Below are positions 25,848 to 38,873 of a stretch of 64,000 nucleotides of DNA, piece after piece; the stretch's first letter is position 1; each line of letters starts with the position of its first letter. Under the pieces are notes generated by a model. That model had not been told where the DNA came from. It did not search any database and worked only from the letters and a program-made list of their open reading frames with translations. The stretch covers positions 43,271 to 107,270 of the forward strand of contig PDHQ01000109.1 in the NCBI GenBank assembly GCA_003339415.1. Reading direction: 5' to 3'. The DNA is from Ophiocordyceps camponoti-saundersi (nom. inval.) (lineage: Eukaryota; Ascomycota; Sordariomycetes; Hypocreales; Ophiocordycipitaceae). The position numbers and the translations under genes were made by a program.

Positions 25848-26523
25848 TATAAGTACTTATAATAATTTTTATTCTTTATAATAAATAATAAAGGTAGAAA
25901 TAACTAATATAAAAATATAATAACTACTTTATAATATAATATAAAAAATCTAATATTTTATTATATTTATTATATAAATAAATAACTAAAGTTATTATTT
26001 TATACCTTAAAAATATTAGTATAATATATTATTACCTTCGTATATAAGGCTCCGGCCCTCTAAGGCTAAGAATAATATAGACTTTTAAGACCTTATATAG
26101 ATCTATTATAGTCGGCGTTTCTAGACTTTACGGAAATAGGTAATACGGAAAACTGAATATTAAACTAACTATAATACTTTCCGGATTTCCGAAAATACTC
26201 CTAAATATATTATCTTCTAGTATATAGAATAACCCTCTCCTTAACCGGAAAGGTTACTATATTTATAAGAAATTAAGTATTTAGAGAAGAGGTTTTCCTA
26301 CCACTTAGTAAATAAAAAATTTAATTACTTACTCTCTTCTTTACTTTCTAAATAATTCTATTATTAACTTATTATTATAAAACTACTACTATTTTAATCC
26401 GATTTAAACGCGCTTTTTTTTTCTAATAATCCTATTATCTAAATCTTTATTACTAGATAATTAATTATCTTCCTAACTTTAAACTAATTAAAAGTGCTGT
26501 CCGACTTCTATTTAGCACTTATA
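25848..26523 (+). repeat. 3' LTR of Copia A
   Basis: 676 bp, starting TATAAGTACT after a short purine run (aaaaaagg) and ending AGCACTTATA. TSD ATTTA follows. Confidence 0.93.
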
Positions 26524-26528
26524 ATTTA

Positions 26529-27800
26529 AAAATAAAAAAAATAAATAAATAACTAATAATTTATATTATCTTATTTTAGATTTTAAGAAATATAAAACTA
26601 AACCTTTTAATATTATTAAAAACCTTTTTTTAAAAACCTTCTTATTATTAAAGCTATTTTTTAAATAATTAATTTCCTTTTAAAATAAGTCTCCTATTTT
26701 TCTTATTTAAAGATTTTAATATTAAGTAAAAATAAACTATTTAATATTATAAAACTATATATTAATGTTTAAGTAAATAAGTCCCTTATTAGGAAAAACT
26801 TACTTAATAAGTTTAATAATATTAACTATAATCTAATAATAATTTAAACTTTAAATAATATTAGATTAGCTTTAACTTATAATTAAGCTACCTTTATATT
26901 ATATATTATTAGTAAAATCGATAATATATTTTATATTAGTAACTTGAAAGCTAATATTTTAGTTATCGAGTATTTTCCTATTAAAGCTTTATTAAGATAA
27001 GGATTCTTAACCTTTTATAAAATTAATAGTTTTTATTTTTAATAAAAGCTTTAAATTTAACTTTATAAAGGAATATATATTAAATACTATTCTACTTATA
27101 AAGGACTAGCTATTTATAAATATATAATAGCTATTTTTATAATAATAATCCCTTCTTTTTTATAAGTATAATTTTAGCACTAATTAAAGATCCTTTTAAG
27201 AATCGTAACTTTATTTTCTTTTCTAACTTTTATTTTCTTTTAGGTTTAATTATTTATAACTATTTTTATTTAATTATTTTTTTAATTTAAGTAATAAACT
27301 AATCTCTTTTAAATAAAAAAAAAGTTAATATTATATTAAATTTTAATAATTAATTCTCTTTTATAATTTTTTAATAAGTTACTAAAAAGGACTTTATAAA
27401 TAACTTTAATAAATATTTAATATTAGACTTTTTTTTAACTAAATATTATTATTTAATAAAACTAATACTAACTCTCCTTTTATTAATATTTTAAATTTAA
27501 GTTAACTATACTAATTAAGTATTTTTAAAATACCTAATATCTTAAAAATTAAAGGAGAATATAGTATTAAAATTTATACTTTAAATTCTTAGTTATCTAA
27601 AAAAGTAAAATAATTTTATAATTCCGTTTTAAAACTTTAAAAAGATATTAAATTAACTAGTCTCCCCTAAAAAGACTATTTTAAAATTCCCCTTATTTAT
27701 AATTAATATAAGAAAAAACTTAGTTTTTAACTATACTTATTAAATAAACCTAATTAGGATTTCCTTAATAAAAAATATAATAATATATATTTATAAAGTA
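26529..27800 (+). pseudogene. Gypsy-2 gag/protease region
   Basis: Resumes Gypsy-2 directly after the Copia A TSD. 26670-26890 aligns with 54048-54251 of the second copy. Very AT rich. I could not identify a zinc knuckle or protease motif with confidence, but the position before RT implies the end of Gag and the protease. Confidence 0.4.
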
Positions 27801-30330
27801 AAATAAAATAAGCGCTTAAAGTATCGCTTTTTGCTAGCTTATATTTTATTATTTAGAGAAAAAGTAAACTATATATAATTAATAACTTATAAATATTTAA
27901 TAATATAGCTATTCTTTATATATATTTAATACCTCTCCCTTAAGATATAATTTATAAGTTAGTAAGTAAAAAGGTTATTTTTATTATTAATATTTAAAGC
28001 TTTTTCTATTAGTTTCTTATTTATTTAAACTACTAAAAATAGTTTATAATTACTTTTTACTATAAATTAGAGAAAGCTAAAATCGCTCTTATAAGGTATA
28101 AAAATTTACTAGCTTATATATAAAGATTTATTAATTATATTCTCTAACTATATAAAATATACGCTATTAGGTATATTAATAATATAGTAATTTTCTTTAA
28201 TATTTTAAAGAATTATATTAAGTATCTAACTATTATATTTAATTTTTTATTAATATAAATCTTTCCCTCTCCGCTTTTAAATTATTCTTTTATTACTTAT
28301 TTCTAAAAATATTAAAATATTTTATTAATAGATTTCTATTAATAAATATTTAATCTTAAGTAAAAGCTTTATAAAATATTAAGTTTTTTAGTATTTTGAA
28401 ATATCTTAAGTAATAAATTTAATTAGTTAGATAGATAAAATATTTTATTTTTTATTTTATATAATAAATTAACCTTTTTTAGAAATATAAAATAGTAATA
28501 TTTTAAAAAGAATAGGAAAATAAAATATTTATTATTAAATTAAAAAAAATACCTTAACTTTTTAGTTTAAGATTATTTTTATAAAAAAAAATTAACTATT
28601 TTAATAATATTACTAATACTTTTTATAATAATATTATTTTTAATTAGTTTTTTCCTAATTATTAACTTTTTTTATAAATTAATATTTTTTAGAATAATAA
28701 TTTTATAGCTTATTTTTACTATATTAATAATACTATATATTTAATATTCTTATAAACTTTTTTTATATCTCCCCTTAAAAGTAATTTTAAAAAAGAGATA
28801 AGGAGAATTTAAAAATATTTAAGAAATTTATATTAATTAAGATTATATATTTATATCCTTAAAAGCTATTTTTAATATTACTTTCTAATAAAGTATTTCT
28901 AAAAAATATCTTCTTAATATATAATAATCCGAAATCTTAAAATAACTTAAAAATAAAAACTTTTAGGAAAAACTCGCTTTTATTTAAGTAAATAGTTTAT
29001 TATATTTTAAAAATAGTAATAGTTAATAATAACTTTATATTCTTAAAAACTACGCTAAAGAAATTATTTTTAAGTTTTATTTTTATAAATTTTATATTAG
29101 CTAAAGATATATATAAGCTAAACTCTTTCTTAATTTTATTATTTCCTAATTAAAAAAGAAGATTATTAATTTTATAGATAAATATAATATTTATAAATAA
29201 AATTAAATTAATAAATAAGCTTTTTTTAACGAAATAGTTTTTATCTATTTTCTAGTAACTTTTTATATAATTATTATAAACTTTATTATTAAACTTTTTT
29301 TAATTTTTTTTAAAAAACTTACCTTAATCTAAACTTTAAAAAAAGTTTTATAATACTTTTCTTACTATTACTAATAAGTCTTTAAAAATATATATTTTCA
29401 CTTTTAAATATAATTACTTTATTCTTAAAAAATAAGCTTAGCGATTATATTATAAGCTTACTTATTATAATTAGGGACTTTTAAAATAAATTATCTCTAA
29501 TTAGGATTTAAAGTTTATATTTAAGTTTTAGAAAACTTTATAATTTACCTTTAATATTAAACTTCTAATATTAACTATATATTATTTATAAACTAATAAT
29601 TTATTTAAAAAATAAAATAAATTATTAAAATCGCTTTTAGATTTTTCGCGGCTAATTTCCTAATATAATAATAAATTAATACCTTATTAGCTTTTTAGTT
29701 TTCGCTTAATAACTCCTTTTCTTTAATTATTAAGATTATATTAAGTAAGTTATTTACTAGATTTTAGATAAATAAAAGTTTTTATTATTTAAGCGATTAA
29801 GCTTCCCTTAAATTTAAGGAAATATTAAAAAATAAGGTAATTATCTTTATTACTTATACTTAAGCTATAATAAAATAGCGATATAATAAAAAATATTAGA
29901 AGCTTAAGTTTAAGCCTAAAGATTAAGTTTAGCTAAAACTTAGGAAAAGATATTTAGTTTTTAATAAATAAGTAGCGAAGCTTTCGGAATAGTAAATTAG
30001 CCCCTTCTACGTAATTAAATAAATTAGTTATTTAGCTTATTAACTAAATCTTAATAATTTAATAAATATTTATTTTATTATATTAGTTATATAACTTTAA
30101 CTAGCTAATATTTTAGGAGAATAACTTAGCTTTAAGCTTAATATTAATAATTATAAAATTAAATAAATCTTTTATAGGAAAAGGGTTAAAAAAGGATAAG
30201 GCGCTACTTAAATAAAATATCTTATATATTAAAAAGGATACCTAAATAATAATAATTAGTAAGTAGCTAAAAAGGGCTTTTAATAAAAGAAGATAATTAA
30301 GGAATTTAAAAAGAAAAAATAAGTTAAAAG
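27800..30330 (+). pseudogene. pol: Gypsy-2 pol: RT, RNase H, integrase, chromodomain
   Basis: RT is clear at about 27960-28250. SFFYQF, KIALIRYKNLLAY and YINNIVIF correspond to SFFYQ, MGYKNSPAY and the AYIDDIVIFS catalytic block of a fungal Gypsy subgroup. The integrase is seen at 29488-29640: ISNQDLKFIFKF, KLLILTIYYL and TNNLFKK are RIPed forms of SDRDPRF, KLLMSTAYHPQTDG and SER. A basic segment near 30170-30260 (KRIRRYLNK..Y) resembles the chromodomain (RRYLVKW) that targets such elements to heterochromatin. Frames are hard to follow between RNase H and integrase. YxDD has become YINN, so the enzyme is dead. Confidence 0.75.
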
Positions 30331-33244
30331 CTAAGCTAAATAATACTAAGAAAAAAAATATAAATACTTTTAAGAAATACTAGCTAAAAGAATAAGGTAA
30401 ATTAGTTATTTAGTAATAAACGCGTAAAATCTTTAAGAAATAATAAACTTAACGCGTTCGCTATTTATATTAAATTTCTTTATATTTTTATACTTTTTTT
30501 TTTACTTCCTCTCTTTCCTATTTATCTTTTATTATCCCCCTTTATATTACTAACTTTTATTATATCTTTTTTCTATATTAATCGTATTCCCCTTATAATT
30601 ATTTCTATTTATTTTAAATTCCTTTTATTTTATTTATATTATTTTCTTTCTTTTATATTTAAAATTAATCCTCCTTATAATAATCTTTATTATTTTTATA
30701 ATAAAATATACTATAAGCTATTTTACGAGTAACTAATATATACTCCCTTTATACTTATATTTAAAAGTTTTAAAAAAGCTATTTAGCTATTTAGAAACTT
30801 TATAAAATTTTAATATTTATTTAAATTACTTTCTTATAAATTTAATAATTAGAAATTAAATAACTATATAATATTTATTACTTAGAAATAAGCTTTATAA
30901 AAAGAAGGTTATAATTTATTATTTAGTAAATTAAATAGTTATATTATTTATATTAATAAGAAAGCGAATAAGTAAGTAAGCGGAGAAAAACTCTCTAATA
31001 ATAAAAATTATAATTTTTAATATTCGCTTTCTAATAATAAATACGCTTACTTTAATTACTCTCTACCTAACGTTTTTAAAATTATAGCGCTTAGATATTC
31101 TACTTAATAAATTACTACGGTATTTTCTTTTACCGCTAGCTTTGCCTCTAAAATACTAGCTATTTTATTAAGAAGCCGTGCCTGCCTTTTATTATTATAT
31201 TCCCTTATAAATATTAAAGGTAATATTTTTCCGTAATCCGAATAACTCGGAAAGAACTATTATAGCGCTTAAGCGCTATTAGAAGTTATAAAAGGTTATA
31301 TTAAGGGCCTAGCTAATAGGTAAGTTTATTAGGAGTCTAAAAAGTTAGAGGAGATTAAGCGAATCTTAGCTATAATCTCTTATATTAACTACTTTAGAAA
31401 AATAAAAAAAATAATATTAGCAGCTATAAAAAAAAAACTAAAGTTAAGGGAGTAGCTTTTATTTTTAGTAAATCCTTAATAAGGCGTTTTATTACTCTTT
31501 TTACTCTAATTTAATAAAGCGTTTTTAGAACCCCTAATAAGTAAACTTATTTTACCTTTTAATAGCTTATAACTTACGCTATAACTTTTTAAATTATAAT
31601 TTAATTTTAAAAAGTTTTAAAAGCTAAGAAAGTTAAAAAGGTAGATAATAATTTCTTAATAACTTATTACGATAATTTAGTTTAAGTTATTAAATACTCG
31701 CTTACTCTTTTTATAATATATTATAATAAGTAAGCTTTAATATTCTAAAATATAAATATCGCCTTAATCTAAGTAACTTACTTTAATAAGTATTTTAGTA
31801 AATATAATCTTTCCCTTAGCTTAAGTTATATAATAAAGATATTTAATATTAGTAATAAAGAATTATTAATTTCCCTATTTTAATATTTATTTTACTTAAT
31901 ACTTTTACTTTTAAGAATATATCGCTTAATATTAATAAAATTATTATATTTATTAATAAGAAGTTAGTATTTAATAATTTAAGTAAGATTTTAAAGTTTT
32001 ATAAAAAGAACTAGTAAGACTCTTATATTTATATAAAGGAATAGATATATTTACTAAGTAAAGGTATTATTACTTTACTTTTAATTATTATTACTAATTA
32101 TATACTCTTTTTAGCCTTAAGCGATATTATTAAAAATAAAATAAGTATAAATTTTTATAATATTTTAGTTTTTAATATTTTAGATTTAATTAAAATAGCT
32201 CCTAATAATATTACTAAAAAGCTATATAGTTAGATAAATAGCTTAGTTAAACCTTTTAATAATACTAAATATATTATAATTATTAAACTTATTAACATTA
32301 ACTTATTTATTAATATAATAATAAACTAAAGTATTTCTTAGCTCTTTATATAATATTAGTATAAACTATAATAAAGAAATATATTAATAACGCGCTTTAT
32401 ATAGAAAGCACGCGTTATACTATTTAACTATTAATATATAGTAGCTATTATATTAATTTAACTATTTATATATAATAAATCTTTAAGTTATTTAACTATT
32501 AATATATAATAATAATATATTTACTAAGCTTAAGTAAGAACCTTATAAATTAATATACTTTTAGTATTATTTTTTAATATTCTTATAATATAATATTAGT
32601 TATATACTACTTATTCTCGAAGTAATAAAAATATAGCTATATAAAGCTTATTTACTATAAACTACTTATAATATACGCTTAAGGATAAGTAATTAAACTA
32701 TTTATAATATAGTTAACTTTATTATTATTTATAATATCTTAAACGCTTTTATTCTTATAAAGTATACTATACTTAAAGTTATAAACTATATTTCTTATAT
32801 TATTTATAATAAGATTATTTATATTTGCTTTTATATTATCGCTATAACTATACGCCGCCTCCGCGTGCCCGCTATAATAAAAATAGTAAGATATTTTCCT
32901 TTATTCTATTCTTTTAGTTTATATATTATATAATATTCTTATTCTTCCTATTTTCTATTCTTAATATTATAATACCTTTTACCGTAATATATATTCTTCT
33001 ATATATATTAAATATATATTATAATTCTTCTTTATTATTCTTATCTTATTTTTTTATTTCTTTCCTAGCTTATATAAATTAATTTAATTATTTATATATA
33101 AATCCCTAATAATATTTCTTAATTTATAATTAAATATAGTTATTAAGGTTAATATAAAAAAGCTTTTAAGTATAATATTAGTTTTTAAAATAATATAAGG
33201 AGTTAATAAAGCTATTATAATTTTTTTTTAGCTTAGGAAATTAT
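30331..33244 (+). other. Gypsy-2 3' region with an unidentified ORF
   Basis: 2.9 kb between the chromodomain end and the 3' LTR, longer than most Gypsy elements carry. The only GC-retaining stretch is 31080-31480. In one frame it reads TVFSFTASFASKILAILLRS, then after an acidic/basic helix (KKLEEIKRILAIISYINYFR) ends in a Lys-rich tail. No family is recognised. 32280-33200 is AT rich with inverted short repeats (actatttataatat, acgcgtgct-like) and shows no coding frame to me. It could be an extra 3' ORF or a piece of another element. Confidence 0.4.
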
Positions 33245-33841
33245 TATAGGATATTTAATAATACTCTTATAAATCGCCTAACCTTTTATAATATTTTATT
33301 AAGATCTCCCCCCTTAAGATTTTACTTAAATTTCCTTTAGAAATTTTATTATTTTTACGCTTAAGAAATTATTAGGATTTTCTTTTAGGATTTCTCTATA
33401 ATAACTCTTAGGATTTTACTAAAATTTTTAACTAAATTTAATATTAAAATATACTTTTAGAAATCTCCGGATTTTATTAAAAAATCCCTATACGCTAGGA
33501 AATTACTATATACTAAGAAATCTCTGTTTTATTAATATATACGGAAATTATTATAAAATCCCCTTAAGTAAATATTTTTAAGATTAGATTAATAAATCTT
33601 CCTTAAGCTTTTAGCTATATAATTAGCTTAGTATTTCTTTAAGTAATAATTTTAATTTCTTTTATAATTATATTTTTAGTTTTTAAAAACTCTTATTTAT
33701 ACTTATACTTTTTATAATAGCTATTTTATAATCTTATAATTAGTAGCTAGCTTATCTCCCTTTTTTATATATTATATTTAGTAGCTAGCTTAATATATAT
33801 ATAATTATTAGTAGATTATATATATATAGAAGCGTATATTA
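33245..33841 (+). repeat. 3' LTR of Gypsy-2
   Basis: 597 bp, same family as 10310-10901 and 44244-44835, starting TATAGGATATTTAATAATAC and ending GCGTATATTA. Followed directly by Gypsy-1 pol sequence. Confidence 0.75.
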
Positions 33842-35300
33842 AAAATAGTAATTAATATATTATATATTAAGTATATTATAATATTAAGCTAAACTAATTA
33901 CTAAACTTATTACTTAAAAATAGCTATATACTTTTTATATTAAGTTTTAATAACCTTAGGCTTAACTTAACGCTTTAAGGGCTAGACTTTAAAGAAGGTA
34001 ATAGCGTAAGAACGCCCCTTAAAGCTTAATATATTAGCTCCCCTCTTTACTTTATTATAGCGAAGTTAAGGTAAGGATTTTTAGCTATAATGCTAAAAAG
34101 CTACTAAGCTTAATAAGACTTAATAAGGAAAGTAAAGTTTTTAAATAGTTAACTCTAATAGTTTTCTTTATTAAAAGAACTATATTATAATATAATAAGA
34201 AGCGGCTTTAAAGTAAAAACTATTATTATTATATTATAATAACTTATTAGCAGGTTATTTTAATATAAAATATACTTAAAACCTCCTCGCTAGGAAATTC
34301 TATTAGGAGGTAATATATAAAGATATTAAATCTTATATTAAGTCTTATTAAATCTACTAAGGGGTCGCTCCCTAAAAGCACCGCTTATATAAAAAGCTTA
34401 ATTTACTACTAATTCTATTAAAACCTTAAGTAAAACTATTTTTAAACTTTATTACTAGTTTGCTAAAATCTATATAGTTAAATAAAGAAGTTAATAATAT
34501 TCTTATAATTATTAACTAATTTATAAAGTTTTTACTTTTATTTCCTATTTTAGATATAATTAAGGTAGGGGACCTAGCTAAGCTTTTTTACCGGGAGGTA
34601 AAACTTCGCTATAGTTTTTTATAAGGTATTATATTTAATAGGGGCAGCTTATTTACTAATTACTTTTAGTTAAACTTTTATTTACTATTTAAAATTTAAA
34701 AATAGTTATTAATTATATTTTACCCTTAAACTAATAAGTAAATAAAATAAATAAACTAAGTAGTATAATATTACCTCTATTATTTTATAGATAATAAATA
34801 TATATTATAGCTTTTATTATTACTAGTTACTTAATTTATAATTAATAATATAAAGTATTTAATAATAGGAATCTTACCTAATAAGGCACTTTATAATTAT
34901 TATCTAGAATTTTATATCTTTATAAATACTCTTTTTAAAGTAACCCCTAAAGCTAAATCTAAAATTAATAAAATAATAAATATACGCTAACGCTTAGCGG
35001 ATTATTTAAAAATACGCTATTAAAAAGTAAGCGAAATATTATATAAAAAACTTATACTTTTAGTACTTAAAATAGGCGATTTAATAAGCTTTTTAACTAA
35101 GAATATTAAATTTAAAGGCGAGAAAAAGAAACTCTTACCTTATTATATAAAACCTTTCTATATTTTTTAGAAAATTAGCTTCTAAGCGTATCGCCTCGCT
35201 TTACTTATAAAATACGCTTATCTTTATAATATTTTTATATCTCTCTCCTTAAACCTTAGCACTTTTAAAACGCTAAGAACCTATTAACTTCTCTCCTTAT
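33842..35300 (+). pseudogene. pol: Gypsy-1 pol 3' half: RNase H end and integrase
   Basis: Continues the pol gene broken at 8095/10309. One frame shows the integrase zinc-binding domain (NNLLAGYFNIK, then LLARKFYQEV..DI..Y, YQIYQGVAP; about 34230-34370). The catalytic core follows (FNRGSLFTN near 34635, the former DRGSLFTS). The GPF/GPY-type end LLPYYIKPF and ISFQAYRLAL is at 35130-35210. All stops fit RIP. It ends about 120 bp before the 3' LTR. Its fit to the 5' half shows that Gypsy-2 split a full Gypsy-1 element. Confidence 0.85.
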
Positions 35301-35416
35301 ATTAAACTTAAAGGAAAATAATAAAAAATAAGAAGTTTAAGAAGTTAAAAGCTAAAAGACGCTAAATAATAAAGTTTATTTTTTAGTTAAATAGAAAAGC
35401 TAGCTATTAAAGTATA

Positions 35417-37283
35417 TAATAATAATAATAATAATATCACGCTAATATACTTTATATAGCTTAAAACTATTTTATATATATTTTAAAAGGGGGAAAAACC
35501 GGAGAGCTTAGAGTAAAACCCTCCCCTTAAGCGTTACCTTAGCTTTAAGTTAGACCCCGCCTATACTTAATACTCTATATATTTAATAAGTTAAGTATTA
35601 ACTAATAATTAAAAAGCTAATATTTCCCCTAAAGTAGACTTCGTAATAATAAGAGTATATATAAACTAAGTTTAATATAAAGTTTATATAATTTACTTAT
35701 CTTTTTAGCTATTATTATTACTATAAATTAAATTTTTATATTTAATTAAAATAGCTTTAATAATTTAATTAATTAAGGCCTTATTAGTATAGCTTAAAAA
35801 TATATAAAAGTTTTACTATTTTATAATAAATTTTATAATAGCTAATTTTAAAAATAGCTAAATTACTATAGTATAGTTAGAAATAAGTATAAAGTTAAAG
35901 TTAAAGGAGAAAGTGCTATTATATTCGCTTTTTAGTATTTTTACCTTAGCTATTACTAATTTCTAGTTAGCGTTAAAAAGGGAGAAGGAGTAATATATAC
36001 GGAGTTTTAGTTTATAAACTTTTAAAGTTAGGTAATATACGCGTCCTTCGCCTAATCTTATACCGCTTTTATTTTAAGGTAAAGTTAACTTTACTTAAAA
36101 TAAAACTTTTAATAGAAAAAATAATAATATAATCTTTTCTTATAAGCTATAAGATAAGTAAACTCGCTTTTTATATATAAGATAGCTAAGTATTTATTAT
36201 ATTATAGCTTTATTATATAATATTTAGCGATATATTTAAATTAGTAATACTTAAAGTATTATTAAAATTAGATTTTTAATATATATAGTTTAATATTAAA
36301 AATTTCCGCTTATATTATTATACTTTTATTATAAATTTAGTTTATATTTACTATATTATTAATTATAATTATTAGAAAACTTTACTAAATTTATAAATAA
36401 TAATTTTTTATATATAGTTATATTATTATAACTTTATTTAAAAATTTATTTTTTTTAAAAAAGCTTTCTTATTACCTTACTATTAAGCTTACGCTAATAC
36501 TTTTTTTATAATAAAAGTATAACCTTTGCTAATTAAGCGTACCTTTTTTTTTAAAAGTAGTATAAAGCTATTTTAAATCAAACTAAAGCTTATAAATAAT
36601 ATTTTAAAAAAAATATTATAATATTACTATTAAGTAATTTCCTTATTATAAAAGCTTAGCTTTACTTAGAGAGTTTATAATTAATATTTATTATAATTAT
36701 TTTAAAGCTTTAAAATTAAGATAAAATAATAAGAAAATTAAAGTAAATTATAAGCTATTACTTATATTACTTAAAAACTTACTTTTTAATAAGTTTTTTT
36801 AACGCTTAAGCTATTATAGCTTATATTAAAAATATTCCGCTTTCTATAAAGCTATAAAAAGAGAGGAAACCGCGGCTATAATAACTAAGAAGATATTATT
36901 AATAAATAAAATTAAAGTAAGGGGGGCGCCTCCCCGAACCTTTTTAAACTCCGCTACTTATTCGATAATTACTTATATAAAGATAAAGGTATCTCTTAAA
37001 ATAATCTTATTAATATTTACCTTAGCTTTTAATAAGGTAATAAGTATAATAAACCCTTAAGTTTAAGATTATTATAATTTAAAATAAAGCTATATTTTAA
37101 GTAAAAAAATTTTATAATTATAATTAACTTATATAATATTACCCTCCCCCTTAAAGTTATTTTAGGCGCGGCTTACTATTACTATAAAATAATAAAGGGA
37201 GCGGAATTTACTTATAATATAAATATAAGAAATTTATATCCGCGTTACTATAAGCGCGGAATTTATAAAATATATAAAAGTTA
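35417..37283 (+). repeat. 3' LTR of Gypsy-1
   Basis: 1867 bp, start TAATAATAATAATAATAAT, end AAAAGTTA. It matches the 508-2824 LTR but with the 448-bp segment present once. It keeps CG-containing blocks (aaaccgcggctataat near 36868). Confidence 0.82.
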
Positions 37284-37977
37284 GAAAAGACTAAGTTATT
37301 AAAGTATAATTAATAAGTTAATATTAATAATATAGCGAATATATTATATTTTATTAATAAACTCTAAAAATTAATAAAGAAATATAAGAAAATAAAATTT
37401 ATATAAATTTATAAATTTATTTTATCTATATATTTACTTATCTATATTTTTATTTATATTTTTACTCTTATTTTTATTACGCTTTTTTATTTTATATAAA
37501 ATAATAAAGCTATTATATATCCTTATCCTTATCCTTATTAATATAAGTATATTTCTTGCCTAACTTTTAATTCGTAAGTAATCTTTTCTTTAAATAAACT
37601 ACTTACGCTATCTTTTTAATAATAGCTTTCTCCGCTTATATCGCGCGTTTTATTTTCTTAACTATAATATACTTATAAGCGCTAATCTTACTATATAGCG
37701 CGTATATATTAAATCGCTTATAAATTAATATTTTTTATAAATTAAATTTCTTATTATTAAGTTTATATAATACTTTTTTTATCCTTATCCGCGTATATAC
37801 TAGCGCTATTTCTTACTTTATATACCCCTTATCTCTAAGAAAAAGATAAAGTAATAATAATAACTTTTAGCATATTATTATAGCCTCTCCTTCTCTTACT
37901 AGTAAGAAGTATTTATTATTATCTAATATAGCTTTTAGCAGTTTAGGGCCTTTTTTTAAAATAGTAATTTTAAAAAT
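37284..37977 (-). other. unidentified flank; possible pogo-type transposase tail
   Basis: Non-LTR sequence right of Gypsy-1, interrupted by Copia B, continuing at 44076-44243. On the minus strand, 37740-37490 gives a basic helical frame (KRFNIYALYSKISAYK, then AEKAIIKKIAQVVYLKKRLL). It resembles in composition the C-terminal tail of Tc1/pogo-type transposases. There is no DDE motif in reach, so this is a guess. A short tccttatcc triple repeat lies at 37519-37539. Confidence 0.25.
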
Positions 37978-38652
37978 TATAAGTGTAAGATAGAAGTTAG
38001 ACAGCACTTTCGATCGGTTTAAGGTTAGGAAGATAATTAATTATTTAGTAATAGAGATTTAAATAATAGAATTATTAGATATAGAAGCGCGTTTAAATTA
38101 GATTAGAATAGTAATAGTTTTATAATAATAGGTTAATAATAGAATTATTTAGAAAATAGGGAAAAGAGTAAGTAATTAAATTACTATCTACTAAGTAGTA
38201 GGAAAAACCTCTTCTCTAAATACTTAATTTCTTATAAACGTAGTAACCTTTCCGGTTAAGGAGAGGGTTATTCTATATACTAGAAGATAACGTATTTAGG
38301 AGTATTTTCGGAAGTCCGGAAAATATTATAGTTAGTTTAATATTTAGCTTTCCGTATTACCTATTTCCGTAGAGTCTAGAAACGCTAACCGTAACGAATC
38401 CGTATAAGGTCTTAAAAGTCTATATTATTCTTAGCCTTAGAGGGCCGGAGCCTTATATACGAAGGTAATAATATATTATATTAGTACTTTTAAGGTATAA
38501 AATAATAACCTTAGTTATTTATTTATATAATAAATATAATAAAATATTAGATTTTCTATATTATATTATAAAGTAATTATTATATTTTTATATTAGTTAT
38601 TTATACCTTTATTATTTATTATAAAGAATAAAAATTATTATAAGTATTTATA
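37978..38652 (-). repeat. 3' LTR of Copia B
   Basis: 675 bp in reverse orientation, TATAAGTGTA...TAAGTATTTATA. A purine-rich tract (aagagagg on the minus strand) precedes it. Confidence 0.93.
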
Positions 38653-38873
38653 GCCTCTCTTAAATAAATATATTTAGTTATTTATTTATTATTTATTATA
38701 AATAGGATAAAAATTATAAAACCTATAATATAATATTATTTATTTAATTAATAAAATTTTAAAAACCTTTTATAAAAAGGAAAATAGTAAAAGTAATAAT
38801 TTTAAAAAAAATTATAAGAGGAAAATCTAAGAAAAGCTTAAATAAGATAAAAAACCTCTTTATTAAAATAAGC

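Larger units (their letters stand above)
20433..26523 (+). mobile_element. Copia A, complete Ty1/Copia element
   Basis: A 6091-bp element with 675-bp LTRs (20433-21107, 25848-26523) and a perfect TSD ATTTA (20428-20432, 26524-26528). The empty site in the other Gypsy-2 copy reads ACTTA at 46744-46748, the unmutated form of the same target. LTR ends are TATAAGTGCT and AGCACTTATA, which become TGTAAGTGCT...AGCACTTACA when RIP is undone. Copia B (37978-44070) is a sister copy of 6093 bp. Confidence 0.95.
10310..33841 (+). mobile_element. Gypsy-2 LTR retrotransposon, nested with Gypsy-3 and Copia A
   Basis: A chromodomain-type Ty3/Gypsy element on the plus strand. LTRs are at 10310-10901 and 33245-33841. 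Subtracting Gypsy-3 (with its 5-bp TSD) and Copia A (with its TSD) leaves an element of about 9.8 kb. Gag is at 11086-11932 and 19526-20432, RT near 27800-28400, integrase near 29490, and a chromodomain-like segment near 30170. A second, partial copy starts at 44244. It lies inside Gypsy-1, whose RNase H/integrase resumes at 33842. No clean target-site duplication can be read at its outer ends. Confidence 0.8.

Noticed and set aside
10310..33841. Target-site duplication for Gypsy-2 copy 1
   Set aside because: Flanks attct and aaaat do not match, and shifting the LTR ends did not help. A flank deletion or further mutation is likely.
37490..37740. Confident pogo/Fot1 transposase call
   Set aside because: Only a basic, helical tail-like composition is visible and no DDE/DDD residues are in reach.
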